From the NCBI GenBank assembly GCA_047631555.1, contig JBLHZY010000004.1, forward strand, positions 1-64,000: a stretch of DNA of 64,000 nucleotides, written 5' to 3'. The notes under the pieces were generated by a model. The model was not told where the DNA came from. It ran no database searches and worked only from the letters and a program-made list of their open reading frames with translations. The stretch comes from JBLHZY01 sp047631555. GTDB lineage: Bacteria > Pseudomonadota > Alphaproteobacteria > Rhodobacterales > Rhodobacteraceae. Positions 62,332 through 64,000 of this stretch are shown piece by piece. The position numbers were made by a program, and so were the translations under genes. The first letter of the stretch is position 1. Each line of letters begins with the position of its first letter.

Positions 62332-62799
62332 CTAAGGCAAAAGTCGGCCGCCATGCGGATTATCGATCACCATTTTCCAGCTGCCATCGGCTTGGCGGCG
62401 AAGCACAGCAATAGAGAGCCCTGATTGCCGAACCTCTTGGCCGTCGGGGGATTTCCCGGTCATATCCCAAGGCGCAATATGCATCGCGATATCCTCGCTG
62501 ATGATAACCTCGTGACCGCGCGCATATTCAAACACCGGATTGAGCGAGGCCATGCCAGCAAACATCTGTTCTTGCACTGCCTTTTCGAAGATTGGTGAGC
62601 CGGGCTCAAAGACGATGGTCGCAGAATTTTCGTAGGTCGCCATAACGCTGGCGATGTCTTTGTTCTGGAACGCAGATGTCATGGTTTCGATTGTGGCGAG
62701 CACGTTTTGTTCGTCTTTGGTCATTGTTTTTCCTTCAGCGATTGAGAGTTGAGGCAGGGCCAGCGCAAGCGTCGTCAGCCATACAAATGTATGTTTCAT
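62332..62799 (-). CDS. Exported NTF2/SnoaL-like protein (DUF4440-type)
   Basis: A 155-residue protein. Residues 1-~21 (MKHTFVWLTTLALALPQLSIA) form a Sec signal peptide. The rest follows the NTF2-like fold: a helix with DEQNVLATIETMTSAFQNKDIASVMATYENSATIVFEPG, then strands ARGHEVIISEDIAMHIAPWDM and SIAVLRRQADGSWKMVIDNPHG. Relatives of this small domain include ketosteroid isomerases and stress-related proteins. It is 38 bases downstream of an ECF sigma gene on the same strand and could be its partner or target. Catalysis is unknown. Confidence 0.8.
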   Translation of the reverse strand: MKHTFVWLTTLALALPQLSIAEGKTMTKDEQNVLATIETMTSAFQNKDIASVMATYENSATIVFEPGSPIFEKAVQEQMFAGMASLNPVFEYARGHEVIISEDIAMHIAPWDMTGKSPDGQEVRQSGLSIAVLRRQADGSWKMVIDNPHGGRLLP

Positions 62800-62837
62800 T
62801 GTCGTTTCCTTGGTTTGGGTTGGGTCGCGGGTGGTGT

Positions 62838-63650
62838 TTACGCGTCAGGTGGTGAGACGAGTTCGAGAACCGCATGCGCAAAATCTTGCGGCGGTGTTAA
62901 AGGGCCTGTGGCACGTTGCAGCTTTGCCGCAACCAATTCGGCTTCAACCTTTTTGGCCGCGGCTTGCACATCCTTGATTGCGGGCGCGTCCAGAAAATCA
63001 TGGCTTGGGAGGCTCTCGATACATCCGGATGCCATGGCCGCCGGAAGCCGCCTTTGGCAGGAGCACGCCGCGGTTGGATTGGCGAGGCCACAGCTGGCGG
63101 CGGTGAAATCCTTTACACTGGTGCGCGCCCGCGACAGACGCTTGCGAAAATTCGCCGGCGAAATATCCAAGATGCTTGCCGCCTCGCCATGCTCAAATTC
63201 GAATATTTCGCCCAAAACATATGCCGCACGGTGATCCCGATCTAAGCACAACAGCATCGCCATTGTGCATTTGATCCGCAGCTCGTTTAGCATCACGTGA
63301 TCTTCGGGCGCGGCATGGGTTTCATCAGCCAAACCGTTCAGCAGATCATCGGCGAAAAGCTGAAACGAAAGCCCCGGATCGCGCGCGATGATCTTTTTGG
63401 CCGTGAGCAGATAGTTTGTCGCGACCCTATAAGTCCATGTTTCGAATTTGCTGTCGCCCTGAAAGGTCGAGAGTTTTGTCACAATCCGGATCAGGATTTC
63501 TTGGGTGGCGTCCTGCGCGGCTTGCGGATCGGCCAACATGCGCATCGCGAGATGATACACATTGCCTTGGACCGCACAGACAAGAGCCTCGAGGGCGCGC
63601 GCATCACCGGCCTTAGCAAAATCAATCAGGTCTGTTGAAACGTTACTCAT
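62838..63650 (-). CDS. ECF sigma factor with Cys-containing C-terminal extension
   Basis: A 270-residue sigma factor of the extracytoplasmic-function group. Region 2 is seen in LEALVCAVQGNVYHLAMRMLADPQAAQDATQEILIRIVTKLSTF, and region 4 in MAMLLCLDRDHRAAYVLGEIFEFEHGEAASIL then SPANFRKRLSRARTSVKDF. After region 4 an extension of ~100 residues begins with CGLANPTAACSCQRR, a possible zinc-binding or redox site, and ends in a variable helical tail. Normal ECF factors stop ~180 residues. The start at 63650 is chosen over a longer frame running into the spacer. It probably directs transcription of the NTF2-like gene and itself. Confidence 0.88.
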   Translation of the reverse strand: MSNVSTDLIDFAKAGDARALEALVCAVQGNVYHLAMRMLADPQAAQDATQEILIRIVTKLSTFQGDSKFETWTYRVATNYLLTAKKIIARDPGLSFQLFADDLLNGLADETHAAPEDHVMLNELRIKCTMAMLLCLDRDHRAAYVLGEIFEFEHGEAASILDISPANFRKRLSRARTSVKDFTAASCGLANPTAACSCQRRLPAAMASGCIESLPSHDFLDAPAIKDVQAAAKKVEAELVAAKLQRATGPLTPPQDFAHAVLELVSPPDA

Positions 63651-64000
63651 CGCGCAGTGCCCTTTTGTGTTGTCATAAGGGTTAGACAACAGGTTGACCC
63701 CATGTGTGACAGAAAATTCAAAAAACTTTGTAAGTCTTGGCTTCATCAGGTTCATGGCGCGCTTTGTTTTGCTTGGTTGGGGCGGTTTCGCCGCGCCATT
63801 TACGCCGTTGCGCCCGCATTCGCATTTGGGATTGGATCCTCGCCTTATGTGATGGCCCAAGGCGGGGCGCGTTTGGTGCACAATTCAAACTTAACGCGCC
63901 CTGTGATCGTTTTGCTTTGCGCCGCGCCCTCCTCTTCACTAGGTATTGGCCCAAATCCAGACATGAAATTGATTGTGGCCTCTCAGATGAACTCTCTTTG
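63651..64000. other. Terminal spacer, possible gene start at the window edge
   Basis: No supportable complete gene. It should contain the promoter of the ECF sigma gene. An ATG at 63963 opens a frame (MKLIVASQMNSL) that runs off the window; it has no clear ribosome site and cannot be judged here. Confidence 0.3.

Noticed and set aside
63718..63954. Minus-strand frame of 78 residues rich in Arg/Lys
   Set aside because: No ribosome site, no family and extreme basic composition; treated as chance.

Overview
The window looks like chromosome of an alphaproteobacterium, most likely a Rhodobacterales/Roseobacter-type heterotroph. This is inferred from gene content and style: moderately high GC, GGAGG-type ribosome sites, densely packed ATGA-overlapping operons, many solute-binding-protein transporters (sugar ABC, Liv-type ABC, TRAP), and a homogentisate operon that ends in a DUF2783 protein. 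No rRNA, tRNA, CRISPR array or intact insertion sequence was seen.

Layout. Positions 1-361 hold the 5' part of a Wza-like polysaccharide export gene. It is a near-exact second copy of the 5' end of the complete gene at 42594-43949; the two 494-bp copies are direct repeats 43.6 kb apart. Positions 595-5915 carry a galactofuranose-type ABC importer (ytfQ-ytfR-ytfT-yjfF) with a GntR regulator. Positions 6119-9132 hold a methyltransferase, a small ABM-fold protein with an AraC regulator, and a zinc alcohol dehydrogenase. Positions 9298-15196 are an acyl-CoA type catabolic locus (MaoC hydratase, MmgE/PrpD, acyl-CoA dehydrogenase, IclR, thiolase) in which two copies of one palindrome (TTCCACT-N-WGTGAAA) lie at the two promoter regions.

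Positions 15326-31000 form a very long run of 17 minus-strand genes with overlaps or short gaps: cyclase, cupin, SDR, 3-hydroxyacid dehydrogenase, a Liv-type ABC importer, a BKACE enzyme, a TRAP transporter, a 2-hydroxyacid dehydrogenase, a frameshifted M24/creatinase-like gene, a gamma-resorcylate-decarboxylase-like amidohydrolase and an exported esterase. A divergent IclR gene stands at its head. It reads as one uptake-and-degradation unit for an unknown organic acid or aromatic/quaternary-amine-like compound. Near-identical stem-loops follow both solute-binding-protein genes and probably set higher expression of the binding proteins.

Positions 32715-37952 hold a polyamine-related pair (PuuB-like oxidase, PuuA-like glutamine synthetase) and a divergent large PLP decarboxylase. 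Positions 38156-43949 hold exopolysaccharide genes (tyrosine autokinase, WbpM-like dehydratase, Wza-like exporter). Positions 44781-50685 are the homogentisate pathway (hmgA, fahA, an MBL protein with an altered metal site, an FAD monooxygenase, DUF2783) under a divergent MarR regulator. Positions 50706-54683 combine speD, a rhomboid-GNAT fusion, a small anchored protein and a membrane-embedded spermidine-synthase-like protein. The right end has a 1.5-kilo-residue autotransporter, an RsbQ-like hydrolase translationally coupled to a PAS-GGDEF diguanylate cyclase, and an ECF sigma factor beside an exported NTF2-like protein.

The most interesting candidates are the RsbQ/PAS-GGDEF pair, the speD/rhomboid-GNAT/SpeE-like membrane module, the large repeat-flanked 43.6-kb segment, and the long IclR-headed catabolic operon with its repeated intergenic stem-loops.
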